Position numbers and translations under genes: made by a program. Of a stretch of 64,000 bases of DNA, positions 38,725 to 49,061 are shown in pieces (positions within the stretch are counted from its first letter, which is position 1; each line of letters starts with the position of its first letter). A model generated the notes under the pieces. The model saw nothing but the letters and a program-made list of their open reading frames with translations. It made no database searches and had not been told where the DNA came from. Source of the DNA: Prochlorococcus marinus str. MIT 9313 (lineage in GTDB: Bacteria; Cyanobacteriota; Cyanobacteriia; PCC-6307; Cyanobiaceae); NCBI RefSeq assembly GCF_000011485.1, contig NC_005071.1, positions 2,346,874 through 2,410,873 of the forward strand. The letters are read 5' to 3'.

Positions 38725-39819
38725 ATGACTGCTTCTACCGTTGCAATCATTGGCGCCGGTGCGGTTGGCGCTGGCACAGCCTGGTATTTAGCCAAGCATG
38801 GCCACCAAGTGATGCTGATTGATCCAAAACTGGATCAACCGATTAACCGATCAGGGGCCCTCCCGGGAACAACTGCTTCGCTAGGGGTACTCATGGGGCA
38901 TGTTTTCAGGCGCAGCAGTGGACGAGCCTGGCGACTCCGACAACACAGCATGACCCTCTGGCCAGAGTGGATTGCAGAACTGAGCAGTCAAGAGCATCCG
39001 CTCAAGCTCAACACCCCTCTGATTCAACTTGCGAGTAGCGAAGCAGAAGCCACCCTAATGAAGCAACTCGCAGAACAACGGCAACATCTCGGCCTTGAGC
39101 TGATCTCACCAAACTCGAATCCCTACATCGGCCGATCATGGCCAAACACACAACATGGGGGGCTGATCTCTCATCAAGACGGTTATCTAGACCCGATCGT
39201 CCTACAAAAATGCCTACGGACCGCCCTACAAGACCAAGGCGTACAACAAATCCAAGAGCCAGTCATCTCGCTGGAACGAAATTCATCTGTCGAAGAAAAA
39301 CAGTGGCGCCTTCAACTTGCGGGAGGAACAAATTTGAACCAAGACGCTGTAGTGATCTGTGCAGCACTGGGCAGCAAAGCCCTGCTGGAATCTCTAGGCC
39401 ACAGTCTTCCCATGGCCCCTGTGCTTGGACAAGTGCTGGATCTAGAGGTGATCTCAGATCAGCACAATTGGAGCGGCTGGCCTGCAGTACTCGTGAGCCA
39501 TGGCATCAACTTGATCCCCCACGGAACTAATCAGATCTGGATAGGTGCCACTCTCGAGCCAGGCGTTCAACCAATGTCTAGCCACCTCAAGGCGATGCAA
39601 CACCTCGCGGGAGATGCCCCGGATTGGCTAGAGAGCGCGACTGTGAAAAACCAATGGCATGGATTGCGCGCTCGACCTGTCGAACGTCCAGCGCCTCTTT
39701 TAGAAAAACTAGAGCCCGGGCTAATCGTGGCTACGGGCCATTACCGAAATGGCGTCTTGCTGGCCCCAGCCAGTGCTGCATGGGTAAAAGAGCAACTCGC
39801 TAACGAGACAAGATCTTGA
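38725..39819 (+). CDS. FAD-dependent amino-acid-type oxidoreductase (DAO family)
   Basis: 364 aa from the ATG at 38725. The Rossmann FAD motif is VAIIGAGAVGAGTAWYLAKHG, and the C-terminal LIVATGHYRNGVLLAPA is typical of glycine oxidase (ThiO) and D-amino acid dehydrogenase relatives. Substrate not determined; ThiO-like glycine oxidation for thiamine is one option. Confidence 0.82.
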   Translation: MTASTVAIIGAGAVGAGTAWYLAKHGHQVMLIDPKLDQPINRSGALPGTTASLGVLMGHVFRRSSGRAWRLRQHSMTLWPEWIAELSSQEHPLKLNTPLIQLASSEAEATLMKQLAEQRQHLGLELISPNSNPYIGRSWPNTQHGGLISHQDGYLDPIVLQKCLRTALQDQGVQQIQEPVISLERNSSVEEKQWRLQLAGGTNLNQDAVVICAALGSKALLESLGHSLPMAPVLGQVLDLEVISDQHNWSGWPAVLVSHGINLIPHGTNQIWIGATLEPGVQPMSSHLKAMQHLAGDAPDWLESATVKNQWHGLRARPVERPAPLLEKLEPGLIVATGHYRNGVLLAPASAAWVKEQLANETRS

Positions 39820-39838
39820 CTTGACTCTTGATCAATTT

Positions 39839-40023
39839 TCAATCATCCAACAGCAAGGCATCCGAAGATAACCAGTTTGCTGCGTCAAAGAAATCTCGAT
39901 GAGCCGGTAGACGCACACTTGATTGCCTTAATTCCTCGAAAAGCCAGTAGCCATCTAAATTGATCAAGCACCTAAAAAGCTATCAAACTTACTCAATGCG
40001 TAAGAAGCTGCTGCTTGATAGAT
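39839..40023 (-). pseudogene. Degraded small coding sequence
   Basis: Minus-strand frame from a TTG at 39967 reads INLDGYWLFEELRQSS, then LPAHRDFFDAANWLSSD and ends LLLDD-stop (39839). A second frame just upstream (39950-40023) reads YQAAASYALSKFDSFLGA and could be its N-terminal continuation after a frameshift. The composition is clearly protein-like and unlike random spacer. I do not recognise the family. It could also be a short intact gene with a TTG start. Confidence 0.35.
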
Positions 40024-40063
40024 GGTGAAACTCCATGATGTTGAAGAAATAAAGCAAGAAGCG

Positions 40064-40171
40064 TTAGTTCAGAGTTATCTCTTTGTCTCGGTGCCTGGCA
40101 TAAAAATGTAACAACAGGCCAACAGGAACTACTGCCAGCAGACAAGCGAAAATGGTTCCAAGGGTTTCCAT
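40064..40171 (-). CDS. 35-aa single-span membrane protein
   Basis: ATG at 40171, TAA at 40064. One hydrophobic segment, TLGTIFACLLAVVPVGLLLH, ends in an aromatic and a basic tail (FYARHRDKEI), giving an inside-positive single span like the small photosystem or cytochrome b6f subunits. I cannot assign it to PetG, PetM, PsbX or another named subunit. TATAGC about 45 bases upstream could be a -10. It is the best intact gene in the 39820-41589 spacer. Confidence 0.5.
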   Translation of the reverse strand: METLGTIFACLLAVVPVGLLLHFYARHRDKEITLN

Positions 40172-40551
40172 AAACTTTAGCGAATGGGATTTTCTATCCT
40201 GCAAGCTATAACACAGATCACTGCCTATAGACAGTGGATGCAACATTAACACGTTAAAAAGTTCATTAGAAGTTGCCATACAACAGGCTTGATCCACAAG
40301 TCTTTGACTCAGAGCATTCAGATTTACATACCAAAATACTCTGAGAGAAAAACATAAGCAATTTAATCTCATCCTAATTTTTAAGACATTGCTGTCTACA
40401 TCGATAACAACTCATTATTCTACGAATGAACCCTCAATCCAATCGTGATGAGGTTGCATATGCTAGAATTGAAGTTTCTAATTTCTGCAATTACATTCTC
40501 ATAATACCTTGAAAGATTCAAAGCCTACTAACGATCTAATGCAAACATAAA

Positions 40552-40781
40552 ATGATGGCTCATTTAAGTTTCTCTCATAATACTCGCACATCAAACGATT
40601 GGGAATTCGATTAAAGTTAACATTTACCCAAAAGACCTGAGTCTCCTTGAATCATTAGTTCCTAGATCAATAAACTTTGTTTATTGATCATTCTGAGGCA
40701 AAAGATGAAATCCAAAAAATTTTAAGGGAGTTTAAAATTCTACAGGATCAAGCATGGTTAACTTGCAAAAAATATGAGTAG
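40552..40781 (+). pseudogene. Degraded small coding sequence with two frame changes
   Basis: Three frames read one after another as protein: from ATG 40552, AHLSFSHNTRTSNDWEFD then TAA at 40612; shifted by one base, KVNIYPKDLSLLESLVPRS until TGA at 40685; shifted again, IDHSEAKDEIQKILREFK and LQDQAWLTCKKYE with TAG at 40779. The second break falls inside a 25-base palindrome (40665-40689). This fits a decayed gene of about 75 aa. Family unknown. Confidence 0.4.
40665..40689. repeat. 25-base palindrome (11-bp arms, TTT loop)
   Basis: GATCAATAAAC (40665-40675) is perfectly complementary to GTTTATTGATC (40679-40689) around TTT. It is AT-rich, with no T tract on either side, so it is not a classic terminator. 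It coincides with a frame break in the surrounding degraded coding sequence. Confidence 0.85.
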
Positions 40782-40940
40782 ATAGGTGCAAAATAAGAGT
40801 AAAGAGTTACTCCACTCTTCAAGCACTGATGACAAGATTCAAGTACTACCAGGCAATCATTGATATGCTAAAGAACAAGCAGCAAAAAAGATTAAATTAA
40901 TCAAATCTAGCGGCACATAAGTAGAAATATCCTCAGCATT

Positions 40941-41456
40941 TCATAGAATTATCCTCTTCCTGCCATCAGGCATGTATTTGTCAGAGTATACATATCCATC
41001 ATTTTCGTCAAAATGATCGGGTGTCTCAATATTGATACAGTTAAACATACTAAGTCAATCAAACAAAAGATCTGTGGGCAGCACACCTGCAACCTCCAAC
41101 CAGCTCTTTGCGCATAGATCAACTCTTGGATGAAAGCAAGGTAGCTCTCTCAATTGATCATTTAATCCATATGGTCCGTTAACAAGGCCCTCAATCAAAT
41201 CGTCTTTTTTACAACTATTGGATTTTCAGTCTCTCCAGAGAATATTTTGTCATGCCAGCCCATCCATAATTAGCATCTGTTGACCAGTGCCAGTCAAGCT
41301 ACAACGTAAACGAGATCTCCCTATTGTCAAAGGAAGGCTAATGGGTTTAAGCAAGACTGCCAAGCATTCGGATTAATTTCAGCAGAGCAGAATCTCTGAT
41401 CAAAAAAATCCAAGAAATCCCTTATTTCTTGACGCAAACTTGACAAATTAAAGAAT
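40941..41456 (-). pseudogene. Degraded coding region upstream of the dnaK terminator
   Basis: Protein-like pieces follow each other in different minus-strand frames. From 41456: LRQEIRDFLDFFDQRFCSAE and NPNAWQSCLNP. Next: LPLTIGRSRLRCSLTGTGQQ and LIMDGLA-stop. From an ATG at 41263: MGWHDKIFSGETENPIVV, which breaks at an A6 run (41205-41210). One added base would continue it into DDLIEGLVNGPYGLNDQL and LCAKSWLEVAGVLPTD, with TGA at 41055. After that stop, in the same frame, ATG 41048 opens a 35-aa ORF (FNCINIETPDHFDENDGYVY to TGA 40941). One or two decayed genes, or small genes relying on slippage. Confidence 0.4.
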
Positions 41457-41503
41457 AAAAAAATTAAAAATATATGGCATTCACATAACCATAGAAAATA
41501 AAT

Positions 41504-41536
41504 GTTAGCAAGAAGAACTTAAAGCTTCTTGCTAAC
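41504..41536 (-). terminator. dnaK transcription terminator
   Basis: GTTAGCAAGAAG (41504-41515) pairs perfectly with CTTCTTGCTAAC (41525-41536), with a 9-base loop. On the minus strand it lies 54 bases past the dnaK stop and is followed by ATTTATTTTC, a T-rich tail as expected for a Rho-independent terminator. Confidence 0.8.
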
Positions 41537-41589
41537 TATAGGGACACATGTATATCAGTCTTGATGACATCAGCAATCAAACTATCCCA

Positions 41590-43494
41590 TCACTTCGACT
41601 CAGTAAATTCAGCGTCAATCACATCATCGCCACTACTGGAATCACCAGCACCAGCCGCGCCAGCATCAGCGCCGGATTCTGCGGCGGCGGCACCCGCCTG
41701 TTGATAAACAGAAGCGCCCACGGTATAAAGCTCCTGCTGCAGTTCCTCCAATAGTGACTTCATCGCATCAAAGTCATCTTTCTCAATGGCAGCCTTAAGC
41801 TTCACGCGCTTATCTTCCACCTTTGCCTTTGAATCAGCATCAACCTTGTCAGCCAACTCTCCAAGCTGCTTTTCCGCCTGATAAACAAGAGTCTCAGCCT
41901 GGTTCTTAATGTCAATGCGCTCACGCTTTTCTTTATCAGCTGAGGCATTGGTCTCAGCATCCTTAACCATCTTCTCAACCTCATTTTCAGAGAGGGTTGA
42001 AGCACCAGTAATTGAAATACTTTGCTCCTTACCGCTACCCTTATCCTTGGCATTAACACTAAGAATACCGTTAGCATCGATATCAAAGGTCACCTCAATC
42101 TGAGGAACACCACGAGGGGCAGGAGGAATTCCATCAAGACGGAATGTTCCCAAGCTCTTATTATCAGAGGCCATCTCACGTTCACCCTGAAGCACGTGAA
42201 TCTCCACATTGGTTTGTCCATCAACCGCTGTGGAATAGGTTTCCGACTTCTTAGTAGGAACAGTCGTATTACGCGTAATCATCTTGGTCATCACACCACC
42301 AAGAGTCTCCACACCCAAGGAGAGAGGTGTGACGTCAAGCAGCAAGATGTCCTTAACTTCACCAGCCAATACCCCGCCCTGTATGGCAGCTCCTACTGCA
42401 ACAACCTCATCAGGATTGACAGTCTGATTGGGATCTTTACCCGTAACCCTCTTCACAAGTTCCTGAACTGCAGGCATGCGGCTGGAGCCGCCCACCATCA
42501 CGATTTCGTCAAGTTCACCAGAAGAGAGTTTGGCGTCCTTAAGAGCCTGCTCCACAGGTACGCGACAACGATCAATCAGCTTTGAAGCCAATTCCTCAAA
42601 TTTGGCACGTGTCAGGGTTAGATCGAGATGCTTAGGCCCCTCAGAGGTAGCAGTAATAAATGGCAGGTTGATCTCACTTTGCGTAGCACTGGAAAGCTCG
42701 ATCTTGGCTTTCTCTGCCGCCTCAGTGAGGCGCTGAAGAGCCTGCTTATCCTGACGCAGATCAATACCTTCATTGGCCTTAAAAGTTGCAGCCAGATGAT
42801 CAACAATCACTTTATCGAAATCATCTCCGCCTAGATGAGTGTCACCAGAGGTAGATAGAACCTCAAAAACACCATCACCTACCTCGAGCACAGAAACATC
42901 AAAGGTTCCACCACCCAGGTCAAACACCAGAATGCGCTCATTGCTCTTCTTATCGAGGCCATACGCCAACGCAGCCGCAGTTGGCTCGTTAATGATGCGT
43001 AGCACCTCTAAGCCAGCTATCTTGCCGGCGTCTTTGGTGGCCTGTCTCTGTGAGTCATTAAAATACGCAGGCACTGTGATCACAGCCTGGGTTACGTTCT
43101 CACCGAGATACTTACCAGCGTCCTCAGCTAACTTGCGCAACACCTGAGCACTCACTTCCTCAGGAGAAAACTGCTTATCAAGAACCGGGCACTTCAACCT
43201 CACATTAGAGCCAGACTTCTCAACCTCATAGCTCACTTCCTTCGACTCTTCGTTCACCTCATCAACCCGACGACCAACGAAGCGCTTCGCTGAATAAAAG
43301 GTGTTATCAGTGTTCATCACCGCTTGGCGCTTGGCGATCTGGCCAACCAACTGATCCTGATTTTTGGTATAAGCGACCACGGAGGGAGTTGTTCTAAACC
43401 CTTCAGCGTTAGCAATCACGACGGGCTTGCCACCCTCCATTACAGCGACACAACTGTTCGTGGTTCCAAGGTCAATGCCAACAACCTTTCCCAT
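41590..43494 (-). CDS. dnaK: Chaperone DnaK (DnaK2 type)
   Basis: Hsp70 chaperone. N-terminal ATPase begins [21 protein letters not shown]; phosphate loops [15 protein letters not shown] and the linker [19 protein letters not shown] are intact. The C-terminus ends [15 protein letters not shown], the DnaK2-like end in cyanobacteria. ATG at 43494 (634 aa) is set by an AGGAGG nine or ten bases upstream; the open frame to 43554 is not conserved in character. No CIRCE element is visible upstream. Confidence 0.97.
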   Translation of the reverse strand: MGKVVGIDLGTTNSCVAVMEGGKPVVIANAEGFRTTPSVVAYTKNQDQLVGQIAKRQAVMNTDNTFYSAKRFVGRRVDEVNEESKEVSYEVEKSGSNVRLKCPVLDKQFSPEEVSAQVLRKLAEDAGKYLGENVTQAVITVPAYFNDSQRQATKDAGKIAGLEVLRIINEPTAAALAYGLDKKSNERILVFDLGGGTFDVSVLEVGDGVFEVLSTSGDTHLGGDDFDKVIVDHLAATFKANEGIDLRQDKQALQRLTEAAEKAKIELSSATQSEINLPFITATSEGPKHLDLTLTRAKFEELASKLIDRCRVPVEQALKDAKLSSGELDEIVMVGGSSRMPAVQELVKRVTGKDPNQTVNPDEVVAVGAAIQGGVLAGEVKDILLLDVTPLSLGVETLGGVMTKMITRNTTVPTKKSETYSTAVDGQTNVEIHVLQGEREMASDNKSLGTFRLDGIPPAPRGVPQIEVTFDIDANGILSVNAKDKGSGKEQSISITGASTLSENEVEKMVKDAETNASADKEKRERIDIKNQAETLVYQAEKQLGELADKVDADSKAKVEDKRVKLKAAIEKDDFDAMKSLLEELQQELYTVGASVYQQAGAAAAESGADAGAAGAGDSSSGDDVIDAEFTESK

Positions 43495-43618
43495 TCGTGC
43501 CGACCTCCTAAAGATCTCTGTCTTGAACAGGTGCATCCTCGGCAGTGAGACCACTTAGAGGCGAGGTGTGGTTCCCGAACAGCTCGCCCGGCAGGCTGGG
43601 CATAGAACCGATCAAGCA

Positions 43619-44536
43619 ATGGGAATGATTAGCGGCACAACCTCCCTAATAGGCCTGCTCGGCCAACCAGTGCACCATTCCCTCTCACCGGTGATGCAAA
43701 ACGCAGCCCTCGCTGCAATGAATCTCGACTGGTGCTACATGGCCATGCCATGCGAAACCAACGATCTGGCCAATGTGCTCTGCGCTCTGCGTTCGATCAA
43801 CTGCCTTGGACTGAACATCACCATCCCCCACAAACAAGACGTGGCCAAAACCTGTCGAGAGCTCAGCCCATTAGCAAAACGACTGAAAGCCGTCAACACT
43901 CTGATCCCTCATGCCGACGGCGGCTGGACAGGCACCAACACAGACGTGGCCGGTTTTATTGCACCCCTTCAAGAAAGCAAGTGCGAGTGGCATGGGCGTC
44001 GTGCAGTCGTGCTCGGTTGCGGTGGTAGCGCCCGAGCAGTCGTTGCAGGTCTGCAAGATTTAAAATTGGCTCAAATCATGGTGGTTGGCCGCCGATCTGA
44101 TGCGCTGAAGAGATTTCTCGATGATCTCCAGCCCAACCCAGCCAGCTCCGAATCTGATTGCCAAGTGCTCTTGCAAGGGATTCTCCAACATGACCCTGCT
44201 CTGATTGAACAGCTAACCAAAGCCGATCTGGTGGTCAACACCACACCAATAGGCATGTCCCAAAACCGTGCGGAAACATCAACTCCTAGAGCGCCAATGC
44301 CCCTGGGGAAGAAGATTTGGCAAAACTTAAGCCCAAAGACAACTCTCTATGACCTGATTTACACACCAAAACCAACCGCCTGGCTAACCTTAGGAACTGA
44401 ACATGGCTGCCATTGCATAGATGGCCTCGAAATGCTTGTTCAACAAGGCGCTGCCTCTCTAAGGCTCTGGAGCGGCAACAACAAGGTGCCTGTCGAAGAG
44501 ATGAGAAAAGCTGCTCTGAGCTGGCTCACGGTTTAG
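43619..44536 (+). CDS. aroE: Shikimate dehydrogenase
   Basis: NADPH-dependent reduction of 3-dehydroshikimate. LIGLLGQPVHHSLSPVMQNAA is the shikimate-binding N-terminus, NITIPHK carries the catalytic lysine, and VLGCGGSARAVVAGL is the NADP-binding glycine-rich loop. 305 aa from the ATG at 43619. Divergent from dnaK across 124 bases. Confidence 0.95.
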   Translation: MGMISGTTSLIGLLGQPVHHSLSPVMQNAALAAMNLDWCYMAMPCETNDLANVLCALRSINCLGLNITIPHKQDVAKTCRELSPLAKRLKAVNTLIPHADGGWTGTNTDVAGFIAPLQESKCEWHGRRAVVLGCGGSARAVVAGLQDLKLAQIMVVGRRSDALKRFLDDLQPNPASSESDCQVLLQGILQHDPALIEQLTKADLVVNTTPIGMSQNRAETSTPRAPMPLGKKIWQNLSPKTTLYDLIYTPKPTAWLTLGTEHGCHCIDGLEMLVQQGAASLRLWSGNNKVPVEEMRKAALSWLTV

Positions 44537-44560
44537 CGTCATAGCAGTGATCTGACCCCC

Positions 44561-45025
44561 ATGCTGATCCCTATCTGGCAACGGTTGCTGGGAGTGCTGA
44601 TTTACATGCTCCCTTGGAGCGACACCATTCCATTTGGGCGAAGTTTATTTGTGCAATTTCCATTGCTTGAATTGCTTGCACTTCCAGCCCTACCTTTAAT
44701 AATCCTGGAACAAGGGATCCCGTTCGGAAGTCTTCTAATATTTTTCTTGCTATTTCTTGCCGTTGTAAGGAACCCTAAAGTTCCCTATTTTCTTCGCTTC
44801 AACACACTGCAAGCACTACTCGTAGACATTGTTGTCGTACTGCTGGGCTATGCCTTCCAAATCCTTCTACAACCTCTTAGTGGTGCTTTCATGCTGCGAA
44901 CGCTAACCAGCACTGTGCTCGTGGCAATGCTTGCCATCGTGATTTTCGCCCTCATCGAATGCCTAAGAGGACGTGAACCAGACCTGCCAGGTATCAGCCA
45001 AGCCGTTCGCATGCAACTCTCCTAA
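44561..45025 (+). CDS. Tic20-family membrane protein
   Basis: 154 aa, four hydrophobic segments. RNPKVPYFLRFNTLQALLVDIV is the hallmark of cyanobacterial Tic20 homologues, relatives of the chloroplast inner-envelope import component. Function in cyanobacteria is not settled. Follows aroE by 24 bases. Confidence 0.85.
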   Translation: MLIPIWQRLLGVLIYMLPWSDTIPFGRSLFVQFPLLELLALPALPLIILEQGIPFGSLLIFFLLFLAVVRNPKVPYFLRFNTLQALLVDIVVVLLGYAFQILLQPLSGAFMLRTLTSTVLVAMLAIVIFALIECLRGREPDLPGISQAVRMQLS

Positions 45026-45102
45026 ACACTGACCACAAAGAGATAGGCTGGTCGTTCCGTCGCTCACTGCCGTGAGCCTTTAAGTCCCTGTCGGAACACC
45101 TG

Positions 45103-45477
45103 ATGAGTCAACAACCTTATTACGAAACCATGTACATCCTCCGGCCGGACATCCCGGAAGAGGAAGTCGAAACCCATGTCACCAAGTACCGCGAGATGGT
45201 GACTGAAGCTGGGGCAGAGGTCCTCGACAATCAAATGCGTGGCAAGCGTCGCCTGGCCTATCCAATCTCAAATCACAAGGAAGGCATCTATGTGCAGCTA
45301 AGCCACAACGGCAATGGACAACAAGTGGCCGTGCTGGAAAAAGCCATGCGTCTCAGTGAAGACGTGATTCGCTACCTAACTGTGAAGCAAGAAGGCCCTC
45401 TACCCGCGCCCAGAATCGTCCCTGGGAGTGAGCCTGAACCAGTACAACAGCAGGAAGCCGCAGCAGTAGAAGCCTGA
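45103..45477 (+). CDS. rpsF: 30S ribosomal protein S6
   Basis: 124 aa with the S6 start [18 protein letters not shown] and core [20 protein letters not shown]. The C-terminus has a charged Gln/Glu/Ala extension ([15 protein letters not shown]). A monocistronic S6 gene, separate from rpsR, is usual in cyanobacteria. Confidence 0.96.
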   Translation: MSQQPYYETMYILRPDIPEEEVETHVTKYREMVTEAGAEVLDNQMRGKRRLAYPISNHKEGIYVQLSHNGNGQQVAVLEKAMRLSEDVIRYLTVKQEGPLPAPRIVPGSEPEPVQQQEAAAVEA

Positions 45478-45521
45478 TCAACACCATTGTTGAAAAAGCT
45501 GCTTGGCGTTAGCTTTCTGCC

Positions 45522-45968
45522 ATGCGCACTGCCCATCAGGACCATCAGACCCCTCTTCCAATTTGGAAGAAACAGGAAACACAACAAGAAAATAAAACAA
45601 TAACCAGACGTGATGCCATCAAAAAATGGCGGCAATCAACAGGCAAGTTGCTGCTAACCAAGGCTGAGATCAGATCTAACTGCAAAGAAAATCCTTATGA
45701 CCAACAAGATCTACTTAAAAGTCAAATCAAAGACCTTAAGGAACAAGTCCAGGAATACGAAGCACTCCTAAAAGAACTACCTGACATTTTCGAACGAAAA
45801 TTTCAACAACGACTCATCCCCCTACTAGAGCGCTATCGCCTAATCACGCATACTCAAAACGCTGCTATTCAAACTGAGTCAATCATGCTTGAGGAGCCTC
45901 ACCCATTAAAAGTACCTTCCCTGCTTCGCTCAAGATGGCTTGGAGGCAGAGGGCAATCTCCACAATAA
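45522..45968 (+). CDS. Hypothetical protein with coiled coil
   Basis: 148 aa, soluble and charged. The centre (DLLKSQIKDLKEQVQEYEAL) predicts a coiled coil, followed by a helical block FERKFQQRLIPLLERYRLI. No recognised family. Lies 44 bases after rpsF and ends before the convergent argG. Lys/Gln-rich composition at the start differs from neighbours. Confidence 0.6.
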   Translation: MRTAHQDHQTPLPIWKKQETQQENKTITRRDAIKKWRQSTGKLLLTKAEIRSNCKENPYDQQDLLKSQIKDLKEQVQEYEALLKELPDIFERKFQQRLIPLLERYRLITHTQNAAIQTESIMLEEPHPLKVPSLLRSRWLGGRGQSPQ

Positions 45969-45989
45969 AACTAATCAAAAGATCACAAC

Positions 45990-47195
45990 TTAACCTCGCC
46001 GAGCTGCTGCCCAAAGGCGACTTGGAAGTCCCCAGATGTAGATAAATCCTTCAGCAGCCCTGTGGTCAAAGTTATCCTCGCTGCCATAGGTAGCCATCTC
46101 AGATATATACAAGCTGTTGGTGTCAGAGCTCCGGCCAATCACCATGGCATTGCCTTTTTGGAGACGAATCCGCACCAAGCCATTCACATAAGTCTGAGTG
46201 CGATCCATAAATCCATCCAGAGCATCCTTCAAAGGGGAAAACCAAAGACCCTGATAGACCAGCTCAGCCCATTGCATCTCCAATTGACGCTTCATGCGCA
46301 ACACATCCGCAGCAAGTGTCAAACTCTCCAATTCCTGATGAGCACGAATCAATAAAAGTAACCCTGGAGTTTCATAAATCTCCCGACTCTTGATACCAAC
46401 CACCCGATTCTCAATGATGTCAAGGCGACCGAAACCATGCCGTCCAGCAAGACGATTCGCCTCCTTGATCAAACCCACCGAATCAAGTCGCACCCCATCA
46501 ATAGCCACAGGATTACCAGCTTCAAAACTGATCTCAATGTCCTGAGCCTGAGAGGGTGCAGCGTCAATCGAGGAGGTCATGGCAAAGACCTCCTCGGGCG
46601 GAGCCACCATCAGATCTTCAAGAGGACCGGCTTCAATACTCCGACCCAACAGATTCAGATCTATCGAATAAGGCGATTTCTTACTCACGGGGGCAGGGAT
46701 CCCACAGCGTTCGCCATAGGCGATCGCCTCCTCTCTGCTCATGCTCCATTCCCGAGCGGGAGTTAGCACCTTGAGATCAGGTGCTAGTGCTGCAATGGCT
46801 AAATCAAAACGCACCTGATCGTTGCCTTTACCCGTACAGCCATGAGCCACCGCATCGGCCCCGACCTCCCTGGCAACCTCTACCAACTGACGAGCAATCA
46901 GGGGGCGAGCTAAAGCCGTAGACAGTGGATAACGACCTTCGTAAAGAGCATTGGCACGAATCGCCGGCAAAGCAAACTGTTCTACAAAAGGCTCTATCAA
47001 ATCTCCCACCAGAGACTGACTAGCACCAGCATCAAGAGCCTTAAGGCGGATGGGATCAAGCTCATCGCCCTGACCTAAATCGGCAGCAAAGGTGATCACC
47101 TCCTCTACCCCCCATTCATGCTTGAGGTATGGGATGCAAACGCTGGTATCAACACCACCGGAATAAGCAAGCACTACCTTCTTCGCACGCCCCAT
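45990..47195 (-). CDS. argG: Argininosuccinate synthase
   Basis: ATP-dependent joining of citrulline and aspartate in arginine synthesis. The PP-loop is [15 protein letters not shown], with [11 protein letters not shown] further on. About 401 aa. The ATG at 47195 overlaps the stop of the upstream membrane protein gene by one base (TGATG), so the TTG at 47198 is not needed. Confidence 0.96.
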   Translation of the reverse strand: MGRAKKVVLAYSGGVDTSVCIPYLKHEWGVEEVITFAADLGQGDELDPIRLKALDAGASQSLVGDLIEPFVEQFALPAIRANALYEGRYPLSTALARPLIARQLVEVAREVGADAVAHGCTGKGNDQVRFDLAIAALAPDLKVLTPAREWSMSREEAIAYGERCGIPAPVSKKSPYSIDLNLLGRSIEAGPLEDLMVAPPEEVFAMTSSIDAAPSQAQDIEISFEAGNPVAIDGVRLDSVGLIKEANRLAGRHGFGRLDIIENRVVGIKSREIYETPGLLLLIRAHQELESLTLAADVLRMKRQLEMQWAELVYQGLWFSPLKDALDGFMDRTQTYVNGLVRIRLQKGNAMVIGRSSDTNSLYISEMATYGSEDNFDHRAAEGFIYIWGLPSRLWAAARRG

Positions 47196-47470
47196 CAACT
47201 GGACTCCGAATCACAATTCAAAGATTCTCCCTTCCCGTTGACCAAAGACCCGGAATCAGCCGTAGAAAATCCCACCCGCATGACCCAAATACCGAGGCCA
47301 GCCGCAGGAGCAAAGAGCAACAAAGCCACCAGGAAGGGCCGAATTACAAAAGGCTCAGGATGCAACAGACCCCAAAACCGCAAGCCAAGGCTGAGTAGTA
47401 AGGCCAAGCCCCAGGCAAGAACCATCAAGATCAGCTTGGAAGAAAAAAACACCTTATAAAAGGAAGTCAA
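47195..47470 (-). CDS. Small two-span membrane protein
   Basis: 91 aa with two hydrophobic segments, [18 protein letters not shown] and [20 protein letters not shown], and a polar C-terminus. The first start is TTG at 47470; an internal ATG at 47425 or GTG at 47452 would shorten it. Overlaps argG by one base and is probably co-transcribed. Family not firmly recognised. Confidence 0.65.
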   Translation of the reverse strand: MTSFYKVFFSSKLILMVLAWGLALLLSLGLRFWGLLHPEPFVIRPFLVALLLFAPAAGLGIWVMRVGFSTADSGSLVNGKGESLNCDSESS

Positions 47471-47476
47471 TGAACT

Positions 47477-47782
47477 ATGTTGGCTGATTGGTCTATGTCT
47501 TCACAAATGAGCGCCCTCGATACGATCAACCTGAGCGCACTCGACGGCATCAACCCTGCTCTTACGCGCTATAGAAGAACAGAACCTGCCCCCGTTTTGC
47601 CCCTACGGGAAGAACCAGACCTGCTGAGTTGGCTCGAAACAAGTGGAAGGCTAGTCGCCGATGAAGAATCCACCTCACCAGAGGTCAGCACAGTAGAGGA
47701 AGAGGAGCTTTCGGCCTTGATGGGAGAGAAAGAAGATTACAAAGCCGACGACGAGCAAACAGAAGAAAACTGGGAAGAATAG
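47477..47782 (+). CDS. DUF3134 family protein
   Basis: 101 aa. The block [18 protein letters not shown] and [12 protein letters not shown] match the cyanobacterial DUF3134 family. The C-terminus is very acidic. Function unknown. ATG at 47477, with later in-frame Met codons (47495, 47507) also possible. Divergent from the small membrane protein by 6 bases. Confidence 0.72.
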   Translation: MLADWSMSSQMSALDTINLSALDGINPALTRYRRTEPAPVLPLREEPDLLSWLETSGRLVADEESTSPEVSTVEEEELSALMGEKEDYKADDEQTEENWEE

Positions 47783-47843
47783 CCATTTTCTCAAACCGAA
47801 GAAGCCTGCTCACTTCATTACGCACCGCCAATCAAGCCCTGAC

Positions 47844-48965
47844 GTGAGCAACTCTCCGAAGCCATTGGCTGATACGGATACACAAAGCTGGTGGACTAAA
47901 GGGTCAACGTCCGCAAGCTTGCTCGGGATCGTTATCTTTGCTGCAAGCTTCACATCGGACCGCTTCATAGCCAACAGTCTGCTCAGCTTGCCGTTGATGA
48001 TTTCAACACTGATTTCAGTGCTGATCGCGAGCTGGGGCATCCCAAAGTTAAGGGCCCTAAAAATGGGGCAAGTGATTCGAGAAGACGGACCACAGACTCA
48101 TCAGCGCAAATCTGGCACACCAACCATGGGTGGGCTGCTAGTCGTGCCAGTGGGGCTCATCATCGGAAGTTTCGTCAGTGTGAATGGCGAAAGCAGCGAG
48201 CAACTACTAGCTCTGTCATGGATCACCCTGGCTTACATGTTGATCGGTGGCTTCGACGACTGGCGCAGTCTCACGCGCGGAACCAACACTGGTCTTACCC
48301 CTCGGGGAAAACTTCTACTTCAAACCGCAGCCAGCCTGATCTTTCTCGCTTGGGCGGGCTGGCAACACTGGATCGACTCCAGCATCGCCCTGCCCCTTGG
48401 CATCTCCATCCAGATGGGATTCATGATCTGGCCACTAGCACTGTTCGTGTTCCTAGCGGAAAGCAACGCCACCAATCTCACCGACGGACTCGATGGGCTA
48501 GCCAGTGGCTGCGGGGCGCTTGTCTTCACTGGACTAGCGGTGCAACTGATGCTCAGAGGTAATGATGGCAATCCTGTACTTGCAGGCTTCTGCATGGCAA
48601 TGGCAGGGGCCTGGCTCGGTTTCCTGATGCACAACCGCAACCCAGCCCAGGTGTTCATGGGCGACACAGGCTCACTAGCAATGGGGGCCGCCTTGAGTGG
48701 AGTTGCAATCCTCTCCAACAGCCTCTGGCCGCTATTGGTCATGGGTGGTGTGTTCTTGGCTGAATCCCTTTCTGTGATTATTCAGGTATGGGTTTTCAAA
48801 GCCACCAAAGGACCTGACGGAGTTGGACGACGCGTGTTCCGCATGGCCCCGCTTCACCACCACTATGAAATCGGAGGTACCGACGAGCAAATGGTGGTGC
48901 GAAGATTTTGGTTAAGCACTGGAGGCTTAGTGCTGCTGGGTCTGCTATTACGCCCCACTGCATAA
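47844..48965 (+). CDS. mraY: Phospho-N-acetylmuramoyl-pentapeptide transferase
   Basis: Makes lipid I of peptidoglycan synthesis. Ten-span protein of 373 aa with GTG start; signature segments are [36 protein letters not shown] and MAPLHHHYE, which include the catalytic aspartates and histidine triad. Not in a dcw cluster here. Confidence 0.96.
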   Translation: MSNSPKPLADTDTQSWWTKGSTSASLLGIVIFAASFTSDRFIANSLLSLPLMISTLISVLIASWGIPKLRALKMGQVIREDGPQTHQRKSGTPTMGGLLVVPVGLIIGSFVSVNGESSEQLLALSWITLAYMLIGGFDDWRSLTRGTNTGLTPRGKLLLQTAASLIFLAWAGWQHWIDSSIALPLGISIQMGFMIWPLALFVFLAESNATNLTDGLDGLASGCGALVFTGLAVQLMLRGNDGNPVLAGFCMAMAGAWLGFLMHNRNPAQVFMGDTGSLAMGAALSGVAILSNSLWPLLVMGGVFLAESLSVIIQVWVFKATKGPDGVGRRVFRMAPLHHHYEIGGTDEQMVVRRFWLSTGGLVLLGLLLRPTA

Positions 48966-49061
48966 GTGCTGGCATGAGTTACTTCTATAAGAAATAAAGA
49001 TGCACTTTTAAACTCACTTCTTGCAAGCAACTCGTATCAGTTCCAGAATATCAATACCGAA

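Noticed and set aside
40022..40111. 29-aa plus-strand ORF
   Set aside because: Overlaps the small membrane protein gene antisense and has no ribosome site; likely chance.
40426..40512. 28-aa plus-strand ORF in the pre-dnaK spacer
   Set aside because: ATG-initiated and somewhat protein-like, but too short and unsupported to annotate.
40829..40900. 23-aa plus-strand ORF in the pre-dnaK spacer
   Set aside because: Too short; Lys/Gln-rich, no ribosome site.
39820..41589. tRNA or other structured RNA in the long spacer
   Set aside because: I saw no cloverleaf, CCA end or conserved small-RNA motif by eye; cannot be excluded without a covariance search.
43495..43618. CIRCE heat-shock element between dnaK and aroE
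   Set aside because: No TTAGCACTC-N9-GAGTGCTAA-like inverted repeat is present.
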